Source of the DNA: an uncultured Oscillospiraceae bacterium
GTDB lineage: Bacteria > Bacillota > Clostridia > Oscillospirales > Oscillospiraceae
DNA: 64,000 nucleotides
Direction: 5' to 3'
NCBI GenBank assembly: GCA_947599875.1
Contig: CANQFV010000001.1
Location: 1-64,000, forward strand
Each line of letters begins with the position of its first letter. Within the stretch, counting starts at the first letter, position 1. The position numbers were made by a program, and so were the translations under genes. This document shows positions 9,501 to 15,567 of this stretch, piece by piece. The notes under the pieces are model-generated. The model made no database searches and was not told the DNA's origin. It saw only the letters and a program-made list of their open reading frames with translations.

Positions 9501-9639
9501 TGAGACGGTGGTGGACGGCGCGCCCATCGCCCAGCCCGTGCAGTTCAAGGTCAACGTCACCGGCGGGGAGCTTGACCTGGACATCACAAGCGAGGACAAG
9601 TGCATCAACCTGTGCTATATTATGATACTGTTTGAGTGA
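6592..9639 (+). CDS. GH127 beta-L-arabinofuranosidase lipoprotein with C-terminal malectin-like domain
   Basis: A 1015-residue exported glycosidase. The ATG at 6592 has AAGGAGGG 8 nt upstream and starts a lipoprotein signal (LLAGALAGCG, lipobox Cys near residue 25). The core (about 60-680) is a DUF1680/GH127 (alpha/alpha)6 enzyme. In characterised GH127 enzymes a zinc is held by a Glu and three Cys, one of them the nucleophile. The matching residues here are E385 and C387 (in CETCNTYN) and C454-C455 (in WCCTGSGMES), so the active site looks intact. The last 170 residues (about 840-1015) resemble a malectin-like carbohydrate-binding module. It probably removes beta-linked arabinofuranose from plant glycoprotein glycans at the cell surface. 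Exact linkage specificity is unknown. Confidence 0.88.
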   Translation: MENNRRKRTAARLMAALLCVTLLAGALAGCGGRNDGEDPDEPAQDDPQDTPVDNVGAITFTSLADVKITDEYAVNGLDKEIRYLLSLDADRLLYWFFKNAGLESAASSSYGGNWEGALIGGHTLGHYLTAISQAYANAGTSDADRAALGERISYMVDALRKCQENAVNAGAKEGFLWGARTLGNVPEIQFDNVEKGLTNIGTQAWVPWYTMHKILAGLIDVYTLTGNETALTTAKALGDWVYGRVTAWDAATRNRVLAIEYGGMNDCLYNLYAVTGDDRYAVAAHVFDEQALFDNILSEKADYLNNLHANTTIPKIIGALNRYMTCHGRTVDGEQVDASAMLETAEKFWTRVVEHHTYITGGNSEWEHFGPDDRLDAERTNANCETCNTYNMLKLSRMLFSVTGEKKYLDFYENTYYNAIWSSQNPETGVTTYFQPMATGYFKVYSTPEGNFWCCTGSGMESFTKLNDSIYYDAGDVVYVSLYVSSEYKSGKIAFTQTADLENSDQVTFTVTEGEATLYLRVPDWTGKFEVSLNGAPCEASERDGFAAVAVKTGDTLTLTLEKTVTAHALPDGENTYAFKYGPFVLSAELGDRNMSTGITGVNVTIPAAKDLGELTSETIPVSQGTVEDFMAEINTHMKPAGDGKFTLEGTKVSPLTYSVHFRQYTQRYGIYFTFAGSEVEVQKPVVPYEMTTVDTVQPGYGQYEKTMQDDGSVGSTSDAAAGTSRYAQEGGSFTYWMKVVRGEENYLVFNLLREDNGKTLLIRSGDTVLYQETLAYTGQSDLYEVSVPLPEEVVNAAQTMTFLGEEITDVIPVTVSGIDGAASARLGSFVYTRLFKNHLAYYVDCGDWDPATLSDGDYFGKYNSVTEQVYGADAVTGMMWGIWDDSDPGTAGGKAPHGLSTPSTWANEQVGGDGIDKTASNRYTKNQYESGVDRNLHYKFELEDGEYTVVVYFADPWSCSKDPVVAANGETVVDGAPIAQPVQFKVNVTGGELDLDITSEDKCINLCYIMILFE

Positions 9640-9664
9640 CTGGCGAAAAAGGCCTAAAGGCCAC

Positions 9665-9829
9665 TGGCTTGAAAGGCCGCAGGGGCACGCTGGCTTGAAA
9701 GGCCACAGGAGTCTTCTGGCGCGGGAGCTTTCCGCGCCTCTCCTGTCCTGGCGGCAAGCCCCTGCGGCCTTCCAATGCCAATAGGACGCGGCAAGAGGGA
9801 TTTTTTGCGAGGCAAAGCACGGAGAAAGG
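9665..9829 (-). repeat. Four-hairpin intergenic repeat, internally deleted copy B
   Basis: Same orientation as copy A. The outer stem (9665-9686 with 9758-9780) matches the long outer stem of the copy at 37632, including TGGCTTGAAAGGCCGCAGG. The sequence then jumps directly to GACGCGGCAAGAGGGATTTTTT and half of hairpin 1. Arm 2 and hairpin 3 are missing, and hairpin 1 lacks its partner strand. TGGCTTGAAAGGCC is duplicated inside (9665 and 9691). It lies 3' of the GH127 gene in a 454-nt gap (9640-10093) with no coding content. Confidence 0.75.
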
Positions 9830-9863
9830 CGGCTTAAATCGTCCCCGGGGAGCCGGTGTTACA

Positions 9864-9914
9864 CGGGGACGGTTCTTTAGTCCCACCTGCGGTGTGACAA
9901 AAGAACCGTCCCCG
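9864..9914. repeat. GGGGACGGTTC palindrome (REP-like)
   Basis: A 15-bp perfect inverted repeat, CGGGGACGGTTCTTT (9864-9878) with its complement at 9900-9914, enclosing a smaller CACC/GGTG hairpin. The right arm and following bases (GTCCCCGCTGTCCCACCT) match the segment at 41-62 closely, so the two loci share one repeat family. Confidence 0.75.
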
Positions 9915-9985
9915 CTGTCCCACCTACTCAAAGGAACGGAAAAAGAGCGTTACCATCCATTCAATGCAGTTCGAGCGGCCCTTTC

Positions 9986-10030
9986 CGCACGTTCCCTTTA
10001 TTGGAAAAGCCCGCGGGGCTTTTTCGACAG
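9986..10030 (+). repeat. Fragment of the four-hairpin repeat
   Basis: CCGCACGTTCCCTT, then a stem GAAAAGCC/GGCTTTTTC (10004-10011, 10017-10025), then GACAGG. This is the 3' end (linker plus hairpin 4) of the element in the orientation opposite to copy B, about 160 nt away from it. No other parts are present. Confidence 0.65.
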
Positions 10031-10040
10031 GTTCAAAAGA

Positions 10041-10064
10041 GGGGGTATGGCAATCCATACCCCC
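10041..10064 (-). terminator. Intrinsic terminator of the GGGtGRT operon
   Basis: A 10-bp perfect stem GGGGGTATGG/CCATACCCCC with loop CAAT. On the minus strand it is followed by TCTTTTG, and it lies 30 nt past the GGGtGRT stop codon. Confidence 0.7.
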
Positions 10065-10093
10065 CTTTATGTATTTTTTTTGCTATGTGTGCC

Positions 10094-11095
10094 TTACTTA
10101 TTCAGAGCCTGGTCAACGGCCACGGCCACGGCGACGGTGGCGCCCACCATCGGGTTGTTGCCCATTCCCAGGAAGCCCATCATCTCCACATGGGCGGGGA
10201 CGGAGCTGGAGCCGGCGAACTGGGCGTCAGAGTGCATACGGCCCATCGTGTCGGTCATGCCGTAGCTGGCGGGGCCGGCGGCCATGTTGTCCGGGTGCAG
10301 CGTGCGGCCGGTGCCGCCGCCGGAGGCCACGGAGAAGTAGCGCTTGCCCTGCTCGATGCACTCCTTCTTGTATGTTCCGGCCACGGGGTGCTGGAAGCGG
10401 GTGGGGTTGGTGGAGTTGCCGGTGATGGACACGTCCACGCCCTCCTTGTGCATGATGGCCACGCCCTCACGCACGTCGTCGGCGCCGTAGCAGCGGACAG
10501 CGGCCCGCTCGCCCTTGGAGTAGGGGATCTCGCGGACGATCTTCAGCTCGCCGGTGTAGTAATCAAACTGGGTCTGCACATAGGTGAAGCCGTTGATGCG
10601 GGAGATGATCTGGGCGGCGTCCTTGCCAAGGCCGTTGAGGATGACCCTGAGGGGGGTCTTCCGGGCCTTATTGGCGTTGCGGGCGATGCCGATGGCGCCC
10701 TCGGCGGCGGCGAAGGACTCGTGCCCGGCCAGGAAGGCGAAGCACTTGGTGTCGTCCCGCAGGAGCATGGCGCCCAGATTGCCGTGGCCCAGGCCCACCT
10801 TGCGGTCGTCAGCCACGGAACCCTTGATGCAGAAGGACTGCAGGCCGATGCCGATGACCTCGGCTGCCTCGGCGGCGGACTTGACGCCCCGCTTCAGGGC
10901 GATGGCCGCGCCCACGGTGTAGGCCCAGCAGGCGTTCTCAAAACAGATGGGCTGGATGCCGCGAACGATGCCGTAGGCGTCTACGCCGGCGTCGTCGCAG
11001 ATCTTCTTCGCCTCCTCCAGGGAGGCGATGCCGTTCTCGTTGAGGACGGCATTGACGTTGTCGATTCTTCTCTCGTAGCTTTCAAAAAGAGCCAT
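10094..11095 (-). CDS. GGGtGRT protein
   Basis: A 333-residue cytosolic protein of the family named after its GGGTGRT motif, which is present here in the segment ASGGGTGRTLHPDNMAAG. The C-terminus (GFLGMGNNPMVGATVAVAVA) is also strongly family-like. No biochemical role is established to my knowledge. It has an AAGGAGG site before the ATG and follows the NifU-like gene by 18 nt in the same operon. The constant pairing with an Fe-S scaffold-like protein suggests a role in Fe-S or redox chemistry, but that is an inference. The codon use and GC content match neighbouring core genes. Confidence 0.9.
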   Translation of the reverse strand: MALFESYERRIDNVNAVLNENGIASLEEAKKICDDAGVDAYGIVRGIQPICFENACWAYTVGAAIALKRGVKSAAEAAEVIGIGLQSFCIKGSVADDRKVGLGHGNLGAMLLRDDTKCFAFLAGHESFAAAEGAIGIARNANKARKTPLRVILNGLGKDAAQIISRINGFTYVQTQFDYYTGELKIVREIPYSKGERAAVRCYGADDVREGVAIMHKEGVDVSITGNSTNPTRFQHPVAGTYKKECIEQGKRYFSVASGGGTGRTLHPDNMAAGPASYGMTDTMGRMHSDAQFAGSSSVPAHVEMMGFLGMGNNPMVGATVAVAVAVDQALNK

Positions 11096-11113
11096 TGTTT
11101 CGTCCTCCTTCTC

Positions 11114-11806
11114 TTATTCGTGGCGCGGGTCGATGTACTTGGCGGCGTCCTGGAAGCGGCCGTAGGTGCCGGTGGCGGCCTTCATGGCCTCGTTGGCATC
11201 GGTGCCCTTCTTGATAGCCTCCATCATCTTGCCGATATGGACAAACTCGTAGCCGATGATCTGGTTTTCCTCGTCCAGGGCCAGGCGGGTGATGTAGCCC
11301 TCGGTGAGTTCCAGATAGCGGGGACCCTTGGCCTTGGTGGCGAAGATGGTGCCCACCTGGCCGCGAAGGCCCTTGCCCAGGTCCTCCAGGGAGGCGCCGA
11401 CGACAAGGCCGCCCTCGGAGAAAGCGGACTGGCTGCGGCCGTAGACGATCTGCAAAAACAGCTCCCGCATGGCGGTGTTGATGGCGTCGCACACAAGGTC
11501 AGTGTTCAGCGCCTCCAGAATGGTCTTGCCGATGAGGATCTCGCCGGCCATAGCGGCGGAGTGGGTCATGCCGGTGCAGCCGATGGTCTCCACCAGGGCC
11601 TCCTCGATGATGCCGTTCTTCACGTTCAGGGTCAGCTTGCAGGCGCCCTGCTGGGGGGCGCACCAGCCAATGCCGTGGGTGAAACCGGAGATGTCCTTTA
11701 TCTCCTTGGCCTGGACCCACTTGCCCTCCTCGGGTATGGGGGCCGGGCCGTGATACGCGCCCTTGGCGACGGGACACATTTTTTCAACTTCAGCGGAATA
11801 GATCAT
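11114..11806 (-). CDS. NifU/IscU-like iron-sulfur scaffold protein
   Basis: A 230-residue protein with an IscU/NifU-type domain. Three Cys that match the scaffold ligands are visible in QGACKLTL, ETIGCTGMTHSA and DLVCDAINTA. The usual Asp after the first Cys (ACGD) is replaced (ACKL), so it is not a standard IscU. An N-terminal extension (residues 1-45) and a C-terminal extension (about 150-230, with EGYITRLALDEENQIIGYEFVHIG) are extra. The ATG at 11806 has GAAGGGA upstream; frames extending further lack a ribosome site. It is first in the operon with the GGGtGRT gene and has a consensus promoter. A specialised Fe-S assembly or carrier role is inferred. Confidence 0.85.
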   Translation of the reverse strand: MIYSAEVEKMCPVAKGAYHGPAPIPEEGKWVQAKEIKDISGFTHGIGWCAPQQGACKLTLNVKNGIIEEALVETIGCTGMTHSAAMAGEILIGKTILEALNTDLVCDAINTAMRELFLQIVYGRSQSAFSEGGLVVGASLEDLGKGLRGQVGTIFATKAKGPRYLELTEGYITRLALDEENQIIGYEFVHIGKMMEAIKKGTDANEAMKAATGTYGRFQDAAKYIDPRHE

Positions 11807-11869
11807 GTTGAACTCCCTTCTTTGTATGTTATTCGGCGGAGACCCGCCGGAAAGGTGTACCATGAGTGA

Positions 11870-11898
11870 ATTATACCAGCAAGGAAGGCCTGTGTCAA
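11870..11898 (-). promoter_or_regulatory. Consensus SigA promoter for NifU-like/GGGtGRT
   Basis: On the minus strand, a perfect TTGACA (11898-11893), a 17-nt spacer and a perfect TATAAT (11875-11870). It predicts strong constitutive expression. Confidence 0.9.
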
Positions 11899-12067
11899 TT
11901 CTTTAACGAGAAGGAAAATCAATTTTTCTCCGCCGGATCGGTTGACGGGAGGGGGTCCGGGGCTATAAAATAGCCCTTGGAAGCCAAACCGCCTCCCGTA
12001 TGCTCCGGGGAACCGGCCGGAGCGCGGGGCGGGGCGGACAGATGCCGGTACACAGGGGGATGAGCGC

Positions 12068-12901
12068 ATGAGCAATACGGTGGATCTGCACACCCACTCT
12101 ATGGCCTCCGACGGGACGGACAGCCCCCGGGAGCTGATGGCGAGGGCCGTGGCCCAGGGGATCACGACCCTCGCCCTCACCGACCACGACACGCTTTCCG
12201 GCGTTCAGGAGGCGCTGCGGGATATCCCCCGGGGGCTCAGGCTGGTGCCGGGGGTGGAGATGTCCTGCCGGGGCAGGGCGGGGAAGTGCCACATCCTGGG
12301 CCTGGGGGTGGATCCCCTGGCGCCGGAGCTTGTTAAGGCCGTTAAAGAGCTTGCCCGCCTGCGCCGGGAGAAGCTGGAGACGCGCATCCGCTTTCTTGCG
12401 GAGCGTGGGATAGATCTCCCCGCCGGGGAGCTTGAGAGTCTGCGCTGTGTCCCCTCCGCAGGGAAGCCGCACCTGGCGGGCCTGCTCATCAAGTACGGCT
12501 TTGCCGGGAACCGGGAGGAGGCCTTTCAGATCCTCCGGGGGTGCCGGACGGGGCGGGACAGGATCGGGGCGGAGAGCGCCGTTCAGGCCATTCTCGCCGC
12601 CGGCGGCATCCCCGTGTGGGCGCACCCCCGGGGCGGCGTGGACGAGACGGTGGGGGAGGCGGAGTTCCGGGCCCTGCTGCCGGAGCTTACTTCCTACGGC
12701 CTTGTGGGGCTGGAGTGCTTTTACTCCCTGTACCCCCTGGAGCTGTGCCGGGAGCTTGAGGCTGCCGCCCGGGAAAGGGACCTGCTCATCTCCGGCGGCA
12801 GCGACTACCACGGGAAAAATAAGACCGTCCCCCTGGGGAGGCTGTGCGCCCAGGGGGCGGAGATCCCTATGGAGGAGCTTTCAGTCCTGAAGGCCCTCTG
12901 A
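12068..12901 (+). CDS. PHP-domain phosphoesterase
   Basis: A 277-residue cytosolic metal-dependent phosphoesterase. The PHP motifs are in order: DLHTHSMASDG (residues 6-16), LTDHDT (about 38-43), GVEM (about 65), H at CHILG (about 78), HPRGG (about 187) and SGGSDYHG near the end. Layout and length match the YciV/RNase AM-type group (3',5'-nucleotide bisphosphate phosphatase or 5'-3' RNA trimming), which is the best guess at function. It stands alone between the divergent NifU-like promoter and the XRE-membrane gene. A GGGCTAT/ATAGCCC hairpin at 11960-11976 lies in its upstream gap. Confidence 0.85.
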   Translation: MSNTVDLHTHSMASDGTDSPRELMARAVAQGITTLALTDHDTLSGVQEALRDIPRGLRLVPGVEMSCRGRAGKCHILGLGVDPLAPELVKAVKELARLRREKLETRIRFLAERGIDLPAGELESLRCVPSAGKPHLAGLLIKYGFAGNREEAFQILRGCRTGRDRIGAESAVQAILAAGGIPVWAHPRGGVDETVGEAEFRALLPELTSYGLVGLECFYSLYPLELCRELEAAARERDLLISGGSDYHGKNKTVPLGRLCAQGAEIPMEELSVLKAL

Positions 12902-12908
12902 CCGGGAA

Positions 12909-12955
12909 ATTCTCGCGTTCCGGGAGTCATTCTCGGCCTTGGCGGTGGAATTCTC
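12909..12955 (+). promoter_or_regulatory. Three phased ATTCTC repeats upstream of the XRE-membrane gene
   Basis: ATTCTC occurs at 12909-12914, 12929-12934 and 12950-12955, spaced 20 and 21 bp, about two helical turns each. They lie just before TAGAAT (12969-12974), a possible -10. Binding by the downstream HTH protein is an inference. Confidence 0.35.
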
Positions 12956-12999
12956 TCTGACGCCAGGGTAGAATGAAGGCACAAAGGAGGCGTAAAGTC

Positions 13000-14319
13000 G
13001 TGGAAAAGAAAACCATCGGAAAACTGATAGCGGCCCTGCGAAAGGCCAACGGCATGACCCAGAAGGAGCTGGGGGAGAAGCTGTATGTCTCGGACAGGAC
13101 CGTCAGCCGCTGGGAGCGGGACGAGTGTACGCCGGAGCTTTCCCTGATCCCGGCCCTGGCGGAGATCTTCGGCATCACAGCCGACGAGCTTCTGCGGGGG
13201 GAGCGGAACAACCCGGAGCGGGACGACCCCGCCCCACAGGAGACGGCCGCCCGCCAGAGGGCAAAGAGCGAGAAGCAGGTCAGACTCATGCTGGACAGAA
13301 ATAAGCGGAAATTCCATAACCTCACCTTTGTATCCGTGGGGATCACCGTCCTGGGCCTTATTGCGGCCATCGCGGTGAACTCGGGGCTGAGCAGGGGCCT
13401 CTTCGCCTTCTGCCTCGCCGCCGCCTTCTGCGTGGCCAGTGAGATCTGCCAGCTGATCTTCACCGTCAACGCCCGGATCGGGGAGGACGAGGAGGATGAG
13501 GCGTATAACCAGGTGATCCGCAGGGCCAACGCCCACACGGCAAGGACAACCGTGGGGATCACCTTCGGCAATCTGGCCCTGCTGGCCTTTTGCCTGCCCC
13601 TGGTCACGGACATTGACGGGGCGAATTTCGGCATGACCTTCGCCCCCTGGGTGGAATCCGGCGCGGCCTTCGCCCTGGTGGCCCTTGTGGTGGGCTGGAT
13701 CCTCTATCTGCTCCTGGCCCAAAAGCCCCTCGTGAAGCTGGGCTGGCTGGAGAAGCCCTCGGGCTACCCTGTCCGGCTCTTTGCCAAATGCCTGCTGATC
13801 GGCGGGTGCGTCTTCCTCCTCATCGTCGCGGGGTATAACGCCCTGGAGTCCTACCTGAAAAGCCCCAAGGTGGTCACTGTGGAGTTTGACAACTGGCAGG
13901 AGTTTAAAAGCTATGTGGAGAGCGCCTACGACAGCTGGTATCAGGATATCGCCGCGGGTAACGTGATGCCCCCGGAGCCCGACGAGTGGATGGGTGCGGA
14001 GATCCTGCTCCCAGACACCGAGATACAGGATGATCAGGAGGAAGAGGAGCCATTTTATCCCCATAGGGTCAAAGCGGAATACCGCAACAGGGCCGGGGAG
14101 CTGATCTTCTCTTACTACTACAACCCCGACTTCTACAGATCCATCGAGATCCTGGAGACGGAGGACGGGCAGATCGAGAGCATAAGCGTGAGGGTCTTCA
14201 CCCAGCGGACAGACACCCAGCTTGCCGCGGTGCTTCCGGTGGCCCTGACGGCCCTGGATGTCCTCATCACCCTTGCGGTCTATATGATAAAGCTCCGAAA
14301 ATATAAAAAAGCCCTTTAG
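13000..14319 (+). CDS. XRE-type HTH regulator with multi-pass membrane domain
   Basis: A 439-residue protein starting at GTG 13000. AAAGGAGG ends 9 nt before that GTG and would lie inside the coding frame if the upstream ATG at 12973 were used. Residues 1-70 are an XRE/Cro helix-turn-helix (MTQKELGEKLYVSDRTVSRWERD). About five hydrophobic segments follow, then a soluble segment and a last membrane span near the C-terminus (LTALDVLITLAVYMIKL). Such HTH-membrane proteins are common in Clostridia, and their signals are mostly unknown. The acidic stretch DDQEEEEP lies in the soluble part. It may sense a membrane event and regulate its own gene through the ATTCTC repeats. Confidence 0.85.
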   Translation: MEKKTIGKLIAALRKANGMTQKELGEKLYVSDRTVSRWERDECTPELSLIPALAEIFGITADELLRGERNNPERDDPAPQETAARQRAKSEKQVRLMLDRNKRKFHNLTFVSVGITVLGLIAAIAVNSGLSRGLFAFCLAAAFCVASEICQLIFTVNARIGEDEEDEAYNQVIRRANAHTARTTVGITFGNLALLAFCLPLVTDIDGANFGMTFAPWVESGAAFALVALVVGWILYLLLAQKPLVKLGWLEKPSGYPVRLFAKCLLIGGCVFLLIVAGYNALESYLKSPKVVTVEFDNWQEFKSYVESAYDSWYQDIAAGNVMPPEPDEWMGAEILLPDTEIQDDQEEEEPFYPHRVKAEYRNRAGELIFSYYYNPDFYRSIEILETEDGQIESISVRVFTQRTDTQLAAVLPVALTALDVLITLAVYMIKLRKYKKAL

Positions 14320-14414
14320 CCGGAGTCCCAATTCAGCTTTATGTTCCCGGCCAAAGTGGGTTAATGTACATAAGGAAATTTATGGACAAATCAGGATATG
14401 GAGGTTGATATGAT

Positions 14415-14861
14415 ATGAAAAGATTTACAGCGTATATCTTATCGATTATATGTGTTTTTATCTTGGCCGGTTGTGCCGGAAATACAGATACACAAGATAA
14501 ACAATCGGAAAACGCTGGGTGGAATGGAAGACCCGTTTCTGCATACATCGGCGACGACGTTACCAAGGTCATAATAGAACATGGTCTGATGGGTCAATTG
14601 ACAAAGTGGAGCATCGAGGGCAACGACATAAGACCGTTGCAAGCATGGGCAAATGGATTGAAGTACGAAATTGCCGAATTTGAAAAGGGAAATACGCCGG
14701 CGGATACGGAAGGCGGGGAAACGTACAGCTTTGCACTGACAGGAGGCGTATATCCCGGCTTTGTCTACTGCAAATATGGCTCTGAAAAAGCCTATTTACA
14801 GATTGAGGGCTACTGGTATGTTGTAAACAATCCCTCTGACCCACCTGTTGAAGACCCATGA
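14415..14861 (+). CDS. Small lipoprotein of unknown function
   Basis: A 148-residue protein with a lipoprotein signal peptide (basic start, hydrophobic core, lipobox LAGC near residue 19) and GGAGGT 9 nt before the ATG. The mature part is acidic and unassigned; it includes GGETYSFALTGGVYPGFVYCKYG and a C-terminal NNPSDPPVEDP. The gene is clearly richer in A+T than its neighbours and uses codons such as ATA, TTA and AGA that are scarce elsewhere in the window, which suggests acquisition by transfer. It has no visible partner except the two small genes that follow. Confidence 0.75.
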   Translation: MKRFTAYILSIICVFILAGCAGNTDTQDKQSENAGWNGRPVSAYIGDDVTKVIIEHGLMGQLTKWSIEGNDIRPLQAWANGLKYEIAEFEKGNTPADTEGGETYSFALTGGVYPGFVYCKYGSEKAYLQIEGYWYVVNNPSDPPVEDP

Positions 14862-14872
14862 TCAACAGCCTC

Positions 14873-14925
14873 TTGACAAGTTTACTTGGCAGTGGTATCC
14901 TTATCTTGACAAGTAAACTTGTCAA
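14873..14925 (+). promoter_or_regulatory. Promoter with twin TTGACAAGT palindromic operators
   Basis: TTGACA (14873-14878), a 17-nt spacer and TATCCT (14896-14901) form a promoter. A perfect palindrome TTGACAAGT-AA-ACTTGTCAA lies at 14906-14925, over the predicted start site. A degenerate copy TTGACAAGT-TT-ACTTGGCAG lies at 14873-14892, over the -35. Their centres are 33 bp apart (about three turns). Autoregulation by the XRE gene at 15291 is the natural inference. Confidence 0.75.
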
Positions 14926-14945
14926 AATCTTCAGGAGGTGTTGGC

Positions 14946-15266
14946 ATGAAGAGAGACGAGATTTTGGAAAAAAGCAGGGGCGAATATAAAAACAGCGACC
15001 CCTACAGCGCGGACGTGAGAAAAACATACCTGCAAAGAGGGATGGCGGTAGTCCTTATCCTGTCGTTCGTGTTCTTTCTCACGGAGCTTTTCGTCAAAAA
15101 GAATCTGAATCTCGGATTCTTGGCGATAAACTTCGTAAGCTCAGCGGCGCTGAATTGGGCCGAGTATAAGCTGCACCCTCAAAAAACGCGCTTTGTCTTC
15201 GCGGTGATCGCTTCGGCTGCGGTGGTAATCGCGGCGGTGGGATATGTCATCTCTCTTTGTATCTGA
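14946..15266 (+). CDS. DUF6442-like small membrane protein
   Basis: A 106-residue protein with AGGAGGTG 6-8 nt before the ATG at 14946. The N-terminus is charged (EILEKSRGEYKNSDPYSADVRK). Three hydrophobic segments follow (about 30-46, 52-66 and 80-104). The pattern resembles the DUF6442 family, which usually lies beside a short XRE regulator, as it does here. Function is unknown. It is co-transcribed with the XRE gene from the operator-bearing promoter, 24 nt ahead of it. Confidence 0.7.
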   Translation: MKRDEILEKSRGEYKNSDPYSADVRKTYLQRGMAVVLILSFVFFLTELFVKKNLNLGFLAINFVSSAALNWAEYKLHPQKTRFVFAVIASAAVVIAAVGYVISLCI

Positions 15267-15290
15267 GTTCGAGGCGGACGGAGAGAAGCT

Positions 15291-15497
15291 ATGGACGACA
15301 GACTGATCTTAAAAAACCGCCTGAGGGAGGTTCGGACGGAGCAGGGACTTTCCCAACAGCAGCTGGCGGATATGGTGGGCGTATCCCGCAATACCATAAG
15401 CTCCATTGAGACGGGGCAATTCAATCCCACAGCGAAGCTGGCGCTGATCTTGTGCATTGCCCTGGATAAGAAATTTGAGGAACTGTTCTTCTTCTAA
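15291..15497 (+). CDS. Short XRE-family transcriptional regulator (YozG-like)
   Basis: A 68-residue single-domain Cro/CI-type helix-turn-helix protein. RLREVRTEQGLSQQQLADM begins the helix set, and VGVSRNTISSIETGQFNPT is the recognition part. The C-terminus (ALDKKFEELFFF) is typical of YozG-like regulators. It probably binds as a dimer to the palindromes at 14873-14925 and represses the DUF6442-XRE operon. A strong terminator follows directly. Confidence 0.9.
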   Translation: MDDRLILKNRLREVRTEQGLSQQQLADMVGVSRNTISSIETGQFNPTAKLALILCIALDKKFEELFFF

Positions 15498-15544
15498 AAC
15501 ACAACCCCGCCTCTTTCGTGAGAAGAGGCGGGGTTGTGTTTTTT
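15498..15544 (+). terminator. Strong intrinsic terminator
   Basis: An 18-bp perfect stem (15498-15515 with 15523-15540), loop TCGTGAG, then a T run. It ends the XRE operon and, being A-rich on its left side, can also serve the convergent M48 gene. Confidence 0.95.
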
Positions 15545-15567
15545 ATTGAAACTTAGGCTCACAAGTC

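Noticed and set aside
10001-11869. 622-codon plus-strand frame opposite the GGGtGRT/NifU-like operon
   Set aside because: It is antisense to two genes with conserved motifs and a consensus promoter. Its composition is Gly/Ala/Val/Asp-rich, as expected from a reversed GC-rich coding strand.
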